Shown here piece after piece: positions 24,822 to 34,003 of a stretch of DNA of 64,000 nucleotides (position 1 is its first letter; the number at the start of each line of letters is the position of its first letter). The stretch is from Nocardioides sp. T2.26MG-1. Lineage in GTDB: Bacteria > Actinomycetota > Actinomycetes > Propionibacteriales > Nocardioidaceae. Where the stretch lies: NCBI RefSeq assembly GCF_950101795.1, contig NZ_CATNLZ010000035.1, positions 186,001-250,000 of the forward strand, read 5' to 3'. Made by a program: the position numbers and the translations under genes. Under the pieces are notes generated by a model. The model searched no databases and was not told the DNA's origin. It was given only the letters and a program-made list of their open reading frames with translations.

Positions 24822-25895
24822 TCAGCCCAGGTCGTCGAGCGCGGCCCGCAGGTCGTCCCACAGGTCGTCGACGTCCTCGATGCCGACCGACAGCCGCACG
24901 AGCCCGTCGGGGATCGTGGCCGGCTCGGCCTTCCAGCGGCGGCGTCGCTCGAACGTCGACTCCACCCCGCCGAGCGAGGTGGCGTGCACCCACAGGCTGG
25001 TCGAGCGGGTGAGCAGGTCCGCGGTGTCGGCGCCGCCGGCGACCACGATCGCGACGATGCCGCCGAAGCCCGGGTAGCGCACCTCGGCGACCGCAGGGTG
25101 CCCCTCGAGGCGGCGGACGAGCTCGGCGGCGTTGGCCTGCGCGCGCTCGACGCGCAGGTGCAGGGTACGCAGGCCGCGCAGCGCGAGCCACGCCTCGAGC
25201 GTGCCGGGCGTCGAGCCCATCAGGTCGCGCCGGCCCTTGAGGACGGTGTAGAGCTCCTCGTCGCCGGCGACGATCGCGCCCATCAGGACGTCGCTGTGCC
25301 CGGCGAGGTACTTGGTGACGGAGTGGACGACGAGGTCGGCGCCCATCGTGAGCGGGCGCTGCAGGATCGGGGTCGCGAACGTGTTGTCGACCACGACGTA
25401 CGCCCCCGCCTCGCGCGCGGCGGCGGCGATCGTCGCGATGTCGGCGAGCTCGAGCGCCGGGTTGGTGGGGGACTCCAGCCACACCAGCGCCGCGTCCGCC
25501 GCGGCGGCGACGACCGCGTCGGTGTCGGTGATGTCGACGAGCAAGGTGTGCACCCGGCCGCGGCTCTCGAGATCGGCGAGCTGGAGCAGCGTGCCGGTAT
25601 AGGCGTGCACGGGTGCGACGACCAGCCCGTCGTGCCCGACCAGGTCGAGCACGGTGGTCACCGCGGCCATGCCCGACGAGAACGCCAGCGCGCGGCCGCC
25701 CTCCAGCGACCCGAGCACGTCCTCGAACGCCGACCAGGTCGGGTTGCCGTAGCGGCCGTACTCCACGCCGCCGGTGGCGACGTACGTCGAGGCCATCGTG
25801 ATCGGCTCGTTCAGCGGCCGGTCCGGCTCGCGCGCGGGCCGTCCGGCGGTGACGGCGATCGTGGCCGGCTGGTGGTTCCGCGAGGCGCTGCTCAT
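24822..25895 (-). CDS. Cystathionine gamma-synthase/lyase-family PLP enzyme
   Basis: A 357-residue Cys/Met-metabolism PLP enzyme. It has [22 protein letters not shown], the phosphate-binding [37 protein letters not shown] and the PLP lysine in [11 protein letters not shown], then [11 protein letters not shown]. It belongs to the transsulfuration group (MetB, CGL, O-acetylhomoserine sulfhydrylase), whose members cannot be told apart safely by eye. It is somewhat short for the family (about 380-400), mainly near the C-terminus. It is monocistronic, convergent with gpsA across a repeat-filled gap, and divergent from ddl with only 32 bp between starts. Confidence 0.9.
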   Translation of the reverse strand: MSSASRNHQPATIAVTAGRPAREPDRPLNEPITMASTYVATGGVEYGRYGNPTWSAFEDVLGSLEGGRALAFSSGMAAVTTVLDLVGHDGLVVAPVHAYTGTLLQLADLESRGRVHTLLVDITDTDAVVAAAADAALVWLESPTNPALELADIATIAAAAREAGAYVVVDNTFATPILQRPLTMGADLVVHSVTKYLAGHSDVLMGAIVAGDEELYTVLKGRRDLMGSTPGTLEAWLALRGLRTLHLRVERAQANAAELVRRLEGHPAVAEVRYPGFGGIVAIVVAGGADTADLLTRSTSLWVHATSLGGVESTFERRRRWKAEPATIPDGLVRLSVGIEDVDDLWDDLRAALDDLG

Positions 25896-25927
25896 GCCAC
25901 CACGCTAGACGGATAGGGTCGGGCGCG

Positions 25928-27049
25928 ATGAACGAGTCTCGCCGCAGGCCCCGGGTCGCCGTCGTGTTCGGCGGCAAGTCCAGCGAACACGCGATCTCCT
26001 GCGTGACGGCCGGCAGCGTGCTGGCCGCGATCGACCGTGAGGCGTACGACGTCGTGCCGATCGGCATCGCGACCGACGGCCGCTGGGTGCTGGAGTCCGG
26101 CGACCCCGAGCGGCTGCGCATCGAGGGACCCGACAAGCTGCCCCAGGTCGACGGCGACCGCGCGGCCATCGCGCTCGCGCCCGAGAGTGCGTCGACCTCG
26201 CTGGTCGTCACCGAGCCGACGCAGCCGCCCCGCGCGCTCGGAGAGGTCGACGTGGTCTTCCCGTTGCTGCACGGGCCGTGGGGCGAGGACGGCACCATCC
26301 AGGGCCTGCTGGAGATGGCCGGGGTCCGCTACGTCGGCGCGGGCGTGCTCGCCTCCGCCGTGAGCATGGACAAGGCGTACATGAAGGTCGTGCTGGCCGC
26401 CGCCGGGCTTCCCGTGCTGCCGTCGACCACGGTGAACAGGCGCGAGTGGACGCGCGACCCGGAGCGTTGCCGCACCCGCGCCGACGTGCTCGGCTACCCG
26501 CTGTTCGTCAAGCCCGCCCGCGGCGGCTCGAGCATGGGCATCTCCAAGGTGCACGACCGCTCCGAGCTCGACGACGCGGTCGCGGAGGCGCTGCGCCACG
26601 ACCCGAAGGTGCTGGTCGAGGCCGCCGCCGTCGACGCCCGCGAGATCGAGTGCGGTGTGCTCGAGTCGCTCGACGGCAGGCCGCAGACCAGCGTCCCCGC
26701 GGAGATCCGGTTCTCGGAGGAGCACGAGTTCTACGACTTCGCGGCCAAGTACCTTCCCGAGGAGCACACCGAGCTCGACGTGCCCGCCGACCTGCCCGAC
26801 GCGCTGACCCGTCAGATCCAGGAGCTGTCCGTGCGCGCGTTCGAGGCGGTCGGCTGCGAGGGCCTCGCCCGGGTCGACTTCTTCGTGCTGCCGGGGGAGC
26901 GGGTGGTGGTCAACGAGATCAACACGATGCCCGGCTTCACCCCGACCTCGATGTTCCCGCGGATGTGGGCGGCCTCGGGCGTCGACTACCCGGCGCTCGT
27001 GGACCGGCTGATCCAGCTGGCCTTGCAGCGCGACACCGGCCTGCGCTGA
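25928..27049 (+). CDS. ddl: D-alanine--D-alanine ligase
   Basis: A 373-residue ATP-grasp enzyme that makes the D-Ala-D-Ala dipeptide for peptidoglycan precursors. Marks are VVFGGKSSEHAISCVTAGSVL, FPLLHGPWGEDGTIQGLLEMAGVRYVGAGVLASA, the lysine region PLFVKPARGGSSMGISKV, and EINTMPGFTPTSMFP with the Mg2+ ligands. The start ATG 25928 sits 32 bp from the divergent PLP-enzyme start. The ddl-DUF3515-RAM-thiL-rpmB order downstream is typical of actinobacteria, although the next two genes run the other way. Confidence 0.97.
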   Translation: MNESRRRPRVAVVFGGKSSEHAISCVTAGSVLAAIDREAYDVVPIGIATDGRWVLESGDPERLRIEGPDKLPQVDGDRAAIALAPESASTSLVVTEPTQPPRALGEVDVVFPLLHGPWGEDGTIQGLLEMAGVRYVGAGVLASAVSMDKAYMKVVLAAAGLPVLPSTTVNRREWTRDPERCRTRADVLGYPLFVKPARGGSSMGISKVHDRSELDDAVAEALRHDPKVLVEAAAVDAREIECGVLESLDGRPQTSVPAEIRFSEEHEFYDFAAKYLPEEHTELDVPADLPDALTRQIQELSVRAFEAVGCEGLARVDFFVLPGERVVVNEINTMPGFTPTSMFPRMWAASGVDYPALVDRLIQLALQRDTGLR

Positions 27050-27056
27050 CGCGGTT

Positions 27057-27575
27057 CTAGACGCACTCGTCCTGGAGCGTGAGGTGCCGCTTCACCAGGG
27101 CGGCGAGCGTCGCGAGCGCGTCCGCCGACGGGGCGCCGCGCTGCTCGGCCGGCACCCGGAGCGAGACCCGGGGCGCGTAGCCGACCGCGGTCAGCACCGC
27201 GTCGGAGTCCTGGTCCTGCTCCTGCTCCGGTGGCACGAACCAGCCGACGCCGGAGACGTCGGTGCAGGCGGAGAACTGGTCGAACTCCTCCGGTACGCCG
27301 ACCCCGCAGGTCAGCACGATCGCCGGGTCGCCCCAGGCGGCGCCGTACGCCGTGTCGCCGGTGATCTCGCGTGCGTCCAGGCCGGCGAGCGTGTCGGGCA
27401 GGTCGTCGACGAACCCCTCGCACGCCGTCCGGTCGGCGGCCGAGAGCGCGGGCGCGTCGATCTCGACCGGGCCCGCGGAGCAGCCGGTCGCGAGGAGCGC
27501 CAGAACCACCGCAGACACGACAGCGCCCCGGGTCCGCGGGGACCCGGGGCGCCGACGACGTGCGGCGGGGGTCAC
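27057..27575 (-). CDS. DUF3515-family lipoprotein
   Basis: A 172-residue exported protein from a GTG placed 2 nt after the stop of the RAM-domain gene. Residues about 20-35 form a lipoprotein signal ending in LLATGCSAG, the Cys being the lipidation site. The mature part has DUF3515 features: LSAADRTACEGFVDDLPDTLAG, AYGAAWGDPAIVLTCGV and the C-terminal Cys in LQDECV. The function of DUF3515 is not known. It is regularly found beside ddl and thiL in actinobacteria, which hints at an envelope role. The stop is 8 bp from the convergent ddl stop. Confidence 0.82.
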   Translation of the reverse strand: MTPAARRRRPGSPRTRGAVVSAVVLALLATGCSAGPVEIDAPALSAADRTACEGFVDDLPDTLAGLDAREITGDTAYGAAWGDPAIVLTCGVGVPEEFDQFSACTDVSGVGWFVPPEQEQDQDSDAVLTAVGYAPRVSLRVPAEQRGAPSADALATLAALVKRHLTLQDECV

Positions 27576-27577
27576 CC

Positions 27578-27814
27578 TCAGATGTGGACGACCGGGCAGG
27601 TCAGCGTGCGGGTGATGCCCTCGAGGTTCTGCACCTTGGAGACGACCAGCTTGCCGAGCTCGTCGACGTTGCGGGCCTCGGCGCGCACGATCACGTCGTA
27701 GGGGCCGGTGACGTCCTCGGCGAGGGTCACGCCCTTCACCTGGGCGATGGCGGAGGCGACCTCGGCGGCCTTGCCGACATCGGTCTGGATCAGGATGTAC
27801 GCCTGGACGACCAT
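27578..27814 (-). CDS. Stand-alone Lrp/AsnC ligand-binding (RAM) domain protein
   Basis: A 78-residue protein consisting only of the RAM domain: VQAYILIQTDVGKAAEVASAIAQVKGV, DVTGPYDVIVRAEARNVDELGKLVV, then LEGITRTLTCPVV. The DNA-binding half of Lrp/AsnC regulators is absent, and no HTH is seen in the 100 bp upstream, so this is the natural stand-alone form rather than a truncated gene. Such proteins bind amino acids and oligomerise; they may modulate full-length Lrp proteins. It is co-transcribed with the DUF3515 lipoprotein and divergent from thiL. Confidence 0.92.
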   Translation of the reverse strand: MVVQAYILIQTDVGKAAEVASAIAQVKGVTLAEDVTGPYDVIVRAEARNVDELGKLVVSKVQNLEGITRTLTCPVVHI

Positions 27815-27921
27815 CGAGCTCTCCCTGAGGTTTGGGGCGGTCTGGGGATCTTCGTGCTGCGGGGCTGTGCCACGCCAACCTACCGTGCGGTACCCGCCGC
27901 CGCATCTGGTGGGATGGGTGC

Positions 27922-28872
27922 ATGCCGTTCCCCCCTGACGCGACGCTGTCCGACGCCGGCGAGTTCGGCCTGATCCGTGCGCTGGTCGACCTGTTCCCGC
28001 AGGGCGAGGAGGTGCTGGTCGGCCCCGGCGACGACGCCGCGGTGCTCCGGGTGCGCACGGGACACGTGGTGGTCTCCACAGACCTGATGGTCGAGGGGCG
28101 GCACTTCCGCCGCGAGTGGGCCGACGCCGCAGACGTCGGTCACCGGGCCGCCGCGCAGAACATCTCCGACGTCAACGCGATGGGTGGCCGGGCCACCTCG
28201 CTGACGATCGGGCTGGCCGCGCCGGCCGAGCTGCCCGTGCAATGGGCGCTGGACTTCGCGCGCGGCTTCGCCGAGGAGTGCTCGCTCGTCGGCGCCAGCG
28301 TCGTGGGCGGCGACCTGAGCCGCGCCGACGAGATCGTGATCGCCGTGACCGTGCTCGGCGCCTGCACCCAGGCGCCGGTGCTGCGCTCCGGGGCGCGGCC
28401 CGGTGACGTGCTGGCGCTGCGCGGGCGGCAGGGCTGGGCCGCCGGCGGGCTGACCGTGCTCGGCCGGGGCTTCCGCTCCCCGCGGGTGCTCGTGGAGGCC
28501 TACCGGCGCCCGGAGCCGCCGTACGACGCCGGCCGGGAGGCCGCCGAGGCGGGCGCCACCGCGATGATCGACGTCTCCGACGGCCTGCTCGCCGACGCCG
28601 GCCACGTCGCCGCCGACTCCGGGGTCGCCATCGACGTGCACACCGCGGCGTTCGAGATCCCCGAGCCGCTGCGGGCCGTCGGCGCGGCCCTGGGCGCGGA
28701 CCCGATGCAGTTCATCCTCGGCGGAGGCGACGACCACGCGCTGCTCGCGACGTTCCCCGACGTCGCGTCGGTGCCGGCCGGCTGGTCGGTCGTCGGCGCG
28801 GTCACCGAGGGTGAGGGCGTCACCGTCGACGGGGCGGAGTACGTCGGCCCCACGGGCTGGACGCACTATTAG
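27922..28872 (+). CDS. thiL: Thiamine-monophosphate kinase
   Basis: A 316-residue enzyme that phosphorylates thiamine monophosphate to the active diphosphate. The ATP and Mg2+ sites are visible in LVGPGDDAAVLRV, VVSTDLMVEGRHFRREW, GHRAAAQNISDVNAMGG and VVGGDLSRADEIVIAVTVLG, then AMIDVSDGLLADAGHVAADSG and FILGGGDDHALLATFP. ATG 27922 is about 110 bp from the divergent RAM gene. The stop is followed by about 200 bp of palindromic repeats and the rpmB terminator. Confidence 0.96.
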   Translation: MPFPPDATLSDAGEFGLIRALVDLFPQGEEVLVGPGDDAAVLRVRTGHVVVSTDLMVEGRHFRREWADAADVGHRAAAQNISDVNAMGGRATSLTIGLAAPAELPVQWALDFARGFAEECSLVGASVVGGDLSRADEIVIAVTVLGACTQAPVLRSGARPGDVLALRGRQGWAAGGLTVLGRGFRSPRVLVEAYRRPEPPYDAGREAAEAGATAMIDVSDGLLADAGHVAADSGVAIDVHTAAFEIPEPLRAVGAALGADPMQFILGGGDDHALLATFPDVASVPAGWSVVGAVTEGEGVTVDGAEYVGPTGWTHY

Positions 28873-28922
28873 GTGCCTGCGTCGCCCAGAGCTTGCTCGG
28901 GGCGACGCAGACGCAGCACCAA

Positions 28923-28975
28923 GGTCGAGTAGCCGCGCGGCTGAGGGACGAAGCCGCGACCGGCGTATCGAGACC
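28923..28975. repeat. Palindromic repeat element, inverted copy with GAGGGACGA loop
   Basis: Flank GGTCGAGTA, stem CGCGGCT (28936-28942), loop GAGGGACGA, stem AGCCGCG (28952-28958), flank GTATCGAGACC. It is the reverse-complement arrangement of the copy at 24755-24801, with a different stem sequence. Confidence 0.75.
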
Positions 28976-28987
28976 CTGTACCTCTGC

Positions 28988-29024
28988 GGTCTCGATACGC
29001 TCGCTGGCGCTCGCTACTCGACCA
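28988..29024. repeat. Short palindromic repeat element
   Basis: GGTCTCGATAC and TACTCGACCA flank a short GCTCGC-rich core instead of the stem-loop seen in the longer copies. It lies 12 bp downstream of the inverted copy, so the two are arranged head to head. Confidence 0.7.
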
Positions 29025-29031
29025 ACGAAAG

Positions 29032-29062
29032 GAAGGCCCCGACCGTGACGGTCGGGGCCTTC
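29032..29062 (-). terminator. Terminator of rpmB
   Basis: GAAGGCCCCGACC (29032-29044) pairs with GGTCGGGGCCTTC (29050-29062). It lies 17 bp beyond the rpmB stop on the minus strand and is followed in that direction by CCTTTCG. Confidence 0.85.
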
Positions 29063-29078
29063 TCGAGAAGAGCTGGGC

Positions 29079-29264
29079 TCAGCGGGTGACCTTCCCGGCC
29101 TTGAGGCAGCCGGTGCACACGTTGAGGCGCTTGGGGGTGCCGTTGACGGTGGCACGCACGCGCTGGATGTTGGGGTCGAAGCGGCGCTTGGTGATCTTGC
29201 GCGACCACGGACGGTTGTTGCCGAAGCCCGGCTTCTTGGCGCAGATGTCGCAGACGGCAGCCAC
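29079..29264 (-). CDS. rpmB: 50S ribosomal protein L28, zinc-ribbon form
   Basis: A 61-residue protein from GTG 29264 with GGAG 6 nt upstream. The body PGFGNNRPWSRKITKRRF and RVRATVNGTPKRLNVCTGCLKAG is L28. Two Cys pairs (CDIC and CTGC) make it the zinc-binding (C+) type. Actinobacteria often carry a second, Cys-free L28 used under zinc starvation and controlled by Zur; no such copy is present here. It is divergent from the DAK2 kinase gene, the same neighbours as in Bacillus (rpmB-yloV-recG). Confidence 0.96.
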   Translation of the reverse strand: MAAVCDICAKKPGFGNNRPWSRKITKRRFDPNIQRVRATVNGTPKRLNVCTGCLKAGKVTR

Positions 29265-29448
29265 CGTGTGCTCCTTAAACGATCGAGGGTGTGGAACTTG
29301 ATTCGCATGTGGGGCCCGCTGAGCGGGCAACCGCACAAGAGTATCCGATGGGCCCGGGCACGCGGAAATCGAGCGGACGCACTAACCTGTGGCACTCATC
29401 TTCCCGAGCAACGACTTCAGCGAGCAGTCTCCACGATCGAGGACGGCG

Positions 29449-31119
29449 ATGGAAACTCCCCGCAGCGGCGCCATCACGCTGGAGGTGGTGCTGCGGTTCG
29501 TCGACATCGCCACGGACGCGCTGGCCGACGCCCGCGAGGAGATCGACGCGCTCAACGTCTATCCCGTGCCCGACGGCGACACCGGCACCAACATGTACCT
29601 CACGGTCTCGGCCGCCCGTGACGCGGTGCGCGAGGCCACCGGCGGTGACGGCGCCGTCGGCCCGGCAGCCGACCTCGGTACGGCGCTCGCCGCGTTCAGC
29701 CGGGGCGCGCTGCTCGGCGCTCGCGGCAACTCCGGGGTGATCCTCAGCGAGATGCTCGGGGCGATCGTGCGCCGGATCGCGCACGCCGACCCGGGGGAGC
29801 GCAACGCCCAGGTGATGGCCGACGCGCTGCGCCGGGCCACCGACGCGAGCTACGCCGCGGTCGGCACGCCGGTCGAGGGCACCATGCTCACCGTGACCCG
29901 TGCCGCCAGCGAGGCGGCCGCCGAGGTCGCCAAGGACTCGACCGCCCGCGCCCGGGACGTGTTCACCGCGGCCGCGGCCGCCGCCCGGGAGGCGCTGGCG
30001 CACACCCCCGAGCAGCTCCCCGCACTGCGCGCCGCCGGTGTCGTGGACGCCGGTGGCCGAGGGGTCAGCGTGATCCTCGACGCGGCGGAGACCGTGCTGA
30101 CGGGCCGCCGGCCCACGCCGGTGACCGCGCCGTTCGGCAGCCACCACATCCCGGTCCCGGTGACCGCGACCGAGGGCGACCTGACGCCGGGCGGTCCCTC
30201 CTACGAGGTGATGTACCTCCTGGACGCCGACGACGCCGCGATGCCCGCTCTGCGCACGACGCTCAGCGCCCTCGGCGACTCGCTCGTCGTCGTCGGCGGC
30301 GAGGGTCTGTGGAACGTCCACGTGCACGTCGACGACGTCGGTGCCGCGATCGAGGCCGGCATCGCGGCCGGCCGTCCCCACCGGGTGCGGGTCACCCACT
30401 TCGCCGAGCAGATCGCCGCGGCCCGCAGCCGCACCGCCGCCCGCGACGGCCGCGCGGTCGTCGCGGTCGCGGCCGGTCCCGGCCTCGCGTCCCTGTTCGA
30501 GGAGGCCGGCGCGGTCGTCGTCCACGGCGGGCCCGGCCGCCGGCCCTCCACCGGGCAGCTCCTCGAGGCGATCACGTCGTGCGGGGCGTCCGAGGTCATC
30601 GTGCTGCCCAACGACCACGACTCGGTGCGGGTGGCGCAGATCGCGGCGAGCACCGCCGAGGCCGACTCCGACGGCGCGGTCCGGGTCGCGGTGATCCCCA
30701 CGCAGGCGCAGGTCACCGGCCTCGCCGCGGTCGCCGTCCACGAGCCCGGCCGCTCCTTCGACCAGGACGTGCTCGAGATGACCGCCACCGCACGCCACGC
30801 CCGCCAGGGCGCGGTCACGGTCGCGGCCAAGCAGGCGATGACGATGGCGGGACCCTGCGAGCCCGGCGACGCGCTCGGCGTGATCGCCGGCGACTTCGCC
30901 GTCGTCGGCGACGACCTGTACGCCGTCGCCGTCGAGGTGCTGGACCGCCTGCTGGGCGGCGGCGGCGAGCTCGTCACGATCGTGGCCGGGGCGGAGGACG
31001 CCGAGGGGTCGCTCGCGACCCGGTGCGCGGGGTACGTCGAGGAGCACCACCCCGCTGTCGACGTCGTGGTGTACGACGGTGGGCAGGAGCGCTACCCGCT
31101 CCTCATGGCCGTCGAGTAG
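29449..31119 (+). CDS. DAK2-domain protein, FakA/YloV-like fatty acid kinase
   Basis: A 556-residue protein started at ATG 29449. Residues about 10-210 are a DhaL/DAK2 ATP-binding domain with NVYPVPDGDTGTNMYLTV, SRGALLGARGNSGVILSEML and GTPVEGTMLTVTRAA. The rest is the FakA/YloV middle and C-terminal region (GDSLVVVGGEGLWNVHVHVDD, EVIVLPNDHDSV, AVHEPGRSFDQDV). In Firmicutes, FakA with a DegV-like FakB phosphorylates exogenous fatty acids. The FakB partner is not in the window, so the substrate is inferred from the family. It precedes recG by 18 nt. Confidence 0.9.
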   Translation: METPRSGAITLEVVLRFVDIATDALADAREEIDALNVYPVPDGDTGTNMYLTVSAARDAVREATGGDGAVGPAADLGTALAAFSRGALLGARGNSGVILSEMLGAIVRRIAHADPGERNAQVMADALRRATDASYAAVGTPVEGTMLTVTRAASEAAAEVAKDSTARARDVFTAAAAAAREALAHTPEQLPALRAAGVVDAGGRGVSVILDAAETVLTGRRPTPVTAPFGSHHIPVPVTATEGDLTPGGPSYEVMYLLDADDAAMPALRTTLSALGDSLVVVGGEGLWNVHVHVDDVGAAIEAGIAAGRPHRVRVTHFAEQIAAARSRTAARDGRAVVAVAAGPGLASLFEEAGAVVVHGGPGRRPSTGQLLEAITSCGASEVIVLPNDHDSVRVAQIAASTAEADSDGAVRVAVIPTQAQVTGLAAVAVHEPGRSFDQDVLEMTATARHARQGAVTVAAKQAMTMAGPCEPGDALGVIAGDFAVVGDDLYAVAVEVLDRLLGGGGELVTIVAGAEDAEGSLATRCAGYVEEHHPAVDVVVYDGGQERYPLLMAVE

Positions 31120-31137
31120 GAGTGAGTGGGAGATCCG

Positions 31138-33378
31138 GTGATCAGCCTCGACTCGCCCGTCGTCGCCGTCCTCGGCGACCACAAGAAGAAGCGTGCGGCG
31201 ATCGAGGAGCGGCTCGGGCTGCGCTCGGTCGACGACCTGCTGCGCCACTTCCCCCGCCGCTACGTGAAGACCGGCGAGCTGACCCAGGTCGACGAGCTCC
31301 ACGACGGCGACATGCTCACCGTGGTCGGCCAGATCGCCCGCAGCGAGCTCGCGACCTACAAGGACAGGCGGACCGGGCGCCCGGCGTACCGAGTGGACGT
31401 GACCGTCCGCACCGACGGACCGTCGTTCCGCATCTCGATGTTCGCCAAGAACCAGCACATGGGGGAGTGGCAGCAGCAGAAGCGGCTGCCGGTGGGACGC
31501 CGCGGCATCTTCGTCGGCAAGGTCAGCAGCTTCCGCGGCCAGTGGCAGCTCACCCACCCGCAGGTGGTGCTCTTCGGCTCACCCGACGAGGACGCGGCGC
31601 AGCTCTCGCTGGACGCGATCGGCGAGCTCTACCCGATCTACCCGCTCACGAAGGGCGTCGACTCCTGGGACCTCCAGCGGGCGGTCGCGTTCGCGCTGAC
31701 GGTGGTCGAGGACGTCCCCGACGTGGTGCCGCCCGAGGTGCGCGAGGAACACGGTCTCCTCGACGTGCGGACCGCGCTGCGGCGGATCCACAACCCCGAC
31801 GACTGGGGCCAGGTCACCAGCGCCCAGCGCCGGTTCCGGTTCGAGGAGGCGCTGGTCACCCAGCTGGTGCTCGCGCGCCGCCGGCGGGCGCTGCGCGGGC
31901 TGGGGGCGCAGGCGAGGACCGGTGCCGAGGGCGGCCTGCTGGCGGTGTTCGACGACCGGCTGCCGTTCGAGCTGACCGCCGGGCAGCGCGAGGTCGGCGC
32001 CCAGATCGAGCACGACCTCGCCCAGCCGCACCCGATGAACCGTCTCCTGCAGGGCGAGGTCGGCGCGGGCAAGACGCTGGTGGCGCTCCGCGCGATGCTG
32101 CGCGTCGTGGACTCCGGGGGGCAGGCGGCACTGCTGGCGCCCACCGAGGTGCTCGCCCAGCAGCACCACCGCTCGATCACCGCGATGCTGGGCGACCTGG
32201 CCGCCGGCGGCATGCTGGGCGGCGCCGCCGAGGCCACCAACGTGGAGCTGCTCACCGGGTCGATGACCAAGGCGCAGCGCACCGCGCCGATGTCGCGGAT
32301 CGCCACCGGCGAGGCGGGCATCGTGATCGGCACGCACGCGCTGCTGGAGGAGAAGGTCGTCTTCGCCGACCTCGGCCTGGTGGTCGTCGACGAGCAGCAC
32401 CGCTTCGGCGTGGAGCAGCGCGCCGCGCTCACCGACAAGGCCGGCACCCCGCCGCACGTGCTGGTGATGACGGCGACGCCGATCCCACGCACCGTCGCGA
32501 TGACGGTGTTCGGCGACCTCGAGGTCTCCACGCTCACCGAGCTGCCGGCCGGCCGTGCGCCGATCCAGACCAACGTCGTGCCCCTCGCCGAGCACCCCGG
32601 CTGGCTCGAGCGGGTGTGGGAGCGGGTGCGCGAGGAGGTCGCGAAGGGCCACCAGGCCTTCGTGGTGTGCCCGCGGATCACCGGCGACGAGCAGGAGCAG
32701 GGTGAGTCCGACCAGCTCGACCTGGACGAGGACGGCAACCCCGTCGACCGTGCGGCGCCCGGCGACGGGCTCGCCGCCGTCGAGGAGGTGGCGCCCCTGC
32801 TCGCCGACGGACCGCTCGCCGGGCTCCGCGTCGAGCCCCTGCACGGCAGGATGGCGCCCGACGACAAGGACCGCGTCATGCGTGCCTACGCCGCCGGCGA
32901 CGTCGACGTCCTCGTCGCCACCACCGTCATCGAGGTCGGCGTCGACGTGGCCAACGCGACCGCGATGGTGCTGCTGGACGCCGACCGGTTCGGCGTCTCC
33001 CAGCTGCACCAGCTGCGCGGCCGGGTCGGCCGCGGCAGCCACCCCGCGATCTGCCTGCTGGTCTCGCGGGCCGAGCCGGATACGCCCGCGCGGGAGCGGC
33101 TCGACGCGGTGGCCCGCACCACCGACGGCTTCGAGCTCAGCCGCGTCGACCTGGAGCAGCGCCGCGAGGGCGACGTGCTCGGCAAGTCGCAGTCGGGGTT
33201 CAGCTCGGGCCTGCACAATCTCCGCGTGCTCCGTGACGAGAAGACGATCATCGAGGCCCGCGAGGCCGCCGTCCGGCTGCTCGACGCCGACGAGGACCTG
33301 CGCCACGCCCCCGACCTCGCCCAGGCCGTCCACCGGCTCGAGGCCTCCGTCCAGGCGGACTTCCTGGAGAAGGGATGA
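31138..33378 (+). CDS. recG: ATP-dependent DNA helicase RecG
   Basis: A superfamily 2 helicase of about 746 residues that regresses stalled forks and branch-migrates Holliday junctions. The N-terminal wedge (LRHFPRRYVKTGELTQV, VVGQIARSE) is followed by helicase motifs: LLQGEVGAGKT (Walker A), LLAPTEVLAQQH, VVVDEQHRFGVEQR (motif II, DEQH), MTATPIPRT, then VEPLHGRMAPDDKDRVM, ATTVIEVGVDVANAT and QLRGRVGRG. GTG 31138 with GGGAG 5 nt upstream is preferred; GTG 31126 is an alternative adding four residues. The insert EQEQGESDQLDLDEDGNP at about 520-537 is acidic and variable in the family. Confidence 0.97.
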   Translation: MISLDSPVVAVLGDHKKKRAAIEERLGLRSVDDLLRHFPRRYVKTGELTQVDELHDGDMLTVVGQIARSELATYKDRRTGRPAYRVDVTVRTDGPSFRISMFAKNQHMGEWQQQKRLPVGRRGIFVGKVSSFRGQWQLTHPQVVLFGSPDEDAAQLSLDAIGELYPIYPLTKGVDSWDLQRAVAFALTVVEDVPDVVPPEVREEHGLLDVRTALRRIHNPDDWGQVTSAQRRFRFEEALVTQLVLARRRRALRGLGAQARTGAEGGLLAVFDDRLPFELTAGQREVGAQIEHDLAQPHPMNRLLQGEVGAGKTLVALRAMLRVVDSGGQAALLAPTEVLAQQHHRSITAMLGDLAAGGMLGGAAEATNVELLTGSMTKAQRTAPMSRIATGEAGIVIGTHALLEEKVVFADLGLVVVDEQHRFGVEQRAALTDKAGTPPHVLVMTATPIPRTVAMTVFGDLEVSTLTELPAGRAPIQTNVVPLAEHPGWLERVWERVREEVAKGHQAFVVCPRITGDEQEQGESDQLDLDEDGNPVDRAAPGDGLAAVEEVAPLLADGPLAGLRVEPLHGRMAPDDKDRVMRAYAAGDVDVLVATTVIEVGVDVANATAMVLLDADRFGVSQLHQLRGRVGRGSHPAICLLVSRAEPDTPARERLDAVARTTDGFELSRVDLEQRREGDVLGKSQSGFSSGLHNLRVLRDEKTIIEAREAAVRLLDADEDLRHAPDLAQAVHRLEASVQADFLEKG

Positions 33379-33388
33379 GGCCGCGCCC

Positions 33389-33961
33389 ATGACCCGGATC
33401 ATCGGGGGCGCGGCGGGCGGACGCCGCATCCACACCCCGCGCGGCGCCGCCACCCGGCCCACCAGCGACCGGGTGCGGGAGGCGCTGTTCTCGGCGGTCG
33501 AGTCCTGGTGCGGCTCCCTGCACGGGCTCCGCTTCCTGGACCTCTACGCCGGCTCGGGCGCCGTCGGGCTCGAGGCGTGGTCGCGCGGCGCGGGCGTGGT
33601 CACGCTCGTCGAGCACGAGCGCCGGACCGCGGCCCTGATCGGCGACAACGCCCACGCGATCGGCTTCGCCAAGCCCCACGTGCTCGCCGGGTCGGTCGCC
33701 GCCGTGCTGCGACGGCCGCCCACCGCGCCGTACGACGTCGCGTTCCTCGACCCGCCCTACCCCCTCACCGAGGAGGCGCTCGCCGACGACCTCGCGGCGC
33801 TCGCGACCGAGGGCTGGCTGGTCCCCGGCGCGCTGGTGGTCGTCGAGCGCTCGTCCCGCAGCCCCGAGCCCACCTGGCCCGCCGGGTTCACCGAGACCCG
33901 CAGCAAGCGCTACGGCGAGACCACGCTCTGGTACGCCGAGTCCGCGGACCACGGTCGCTAG
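33389..33961 (+). CDS. rsmD: 16S rRNA (guanine(966)-N2)-methyltransferase
   Basis: A 190-residue SAM-dependent enzyme. RIIGGAAGGRRIHTP and ATRPTSDRVREALFS open the protein, LRFLDLYAGSGAVGLEAWSRGA is the SAM-binding motif, and the catalytic motif IV is FLDPPYPL. It methylates G966 of 16S rRNA during 30S assembly. It begins 10 nt after recG and precedes coaD, the usual recG-rsmD-coaD order. Confidence 0.95.
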   Translation: MTRIIGGAAGGRRIHTPRGAATRPTSDRVREALFSAVESWCGSLHGLRFLDLYAGSGAVGLEAWSRGAGVVTLVEHERRTAALIGDNAHAIGFAKPHVLAGSVAAVLRRPPTAPYDVAFLDPPYPLTEEALADDLAALATEGWLVPGALVVVERSSRSPEPTWPAGFTETRSKRYGETTLWYAESADHGR

Positions 33962-34003
33962 CACGTCGCTGGCGCCGCACGGGCGAGGCGATAGCCTCCC
34001 GGC

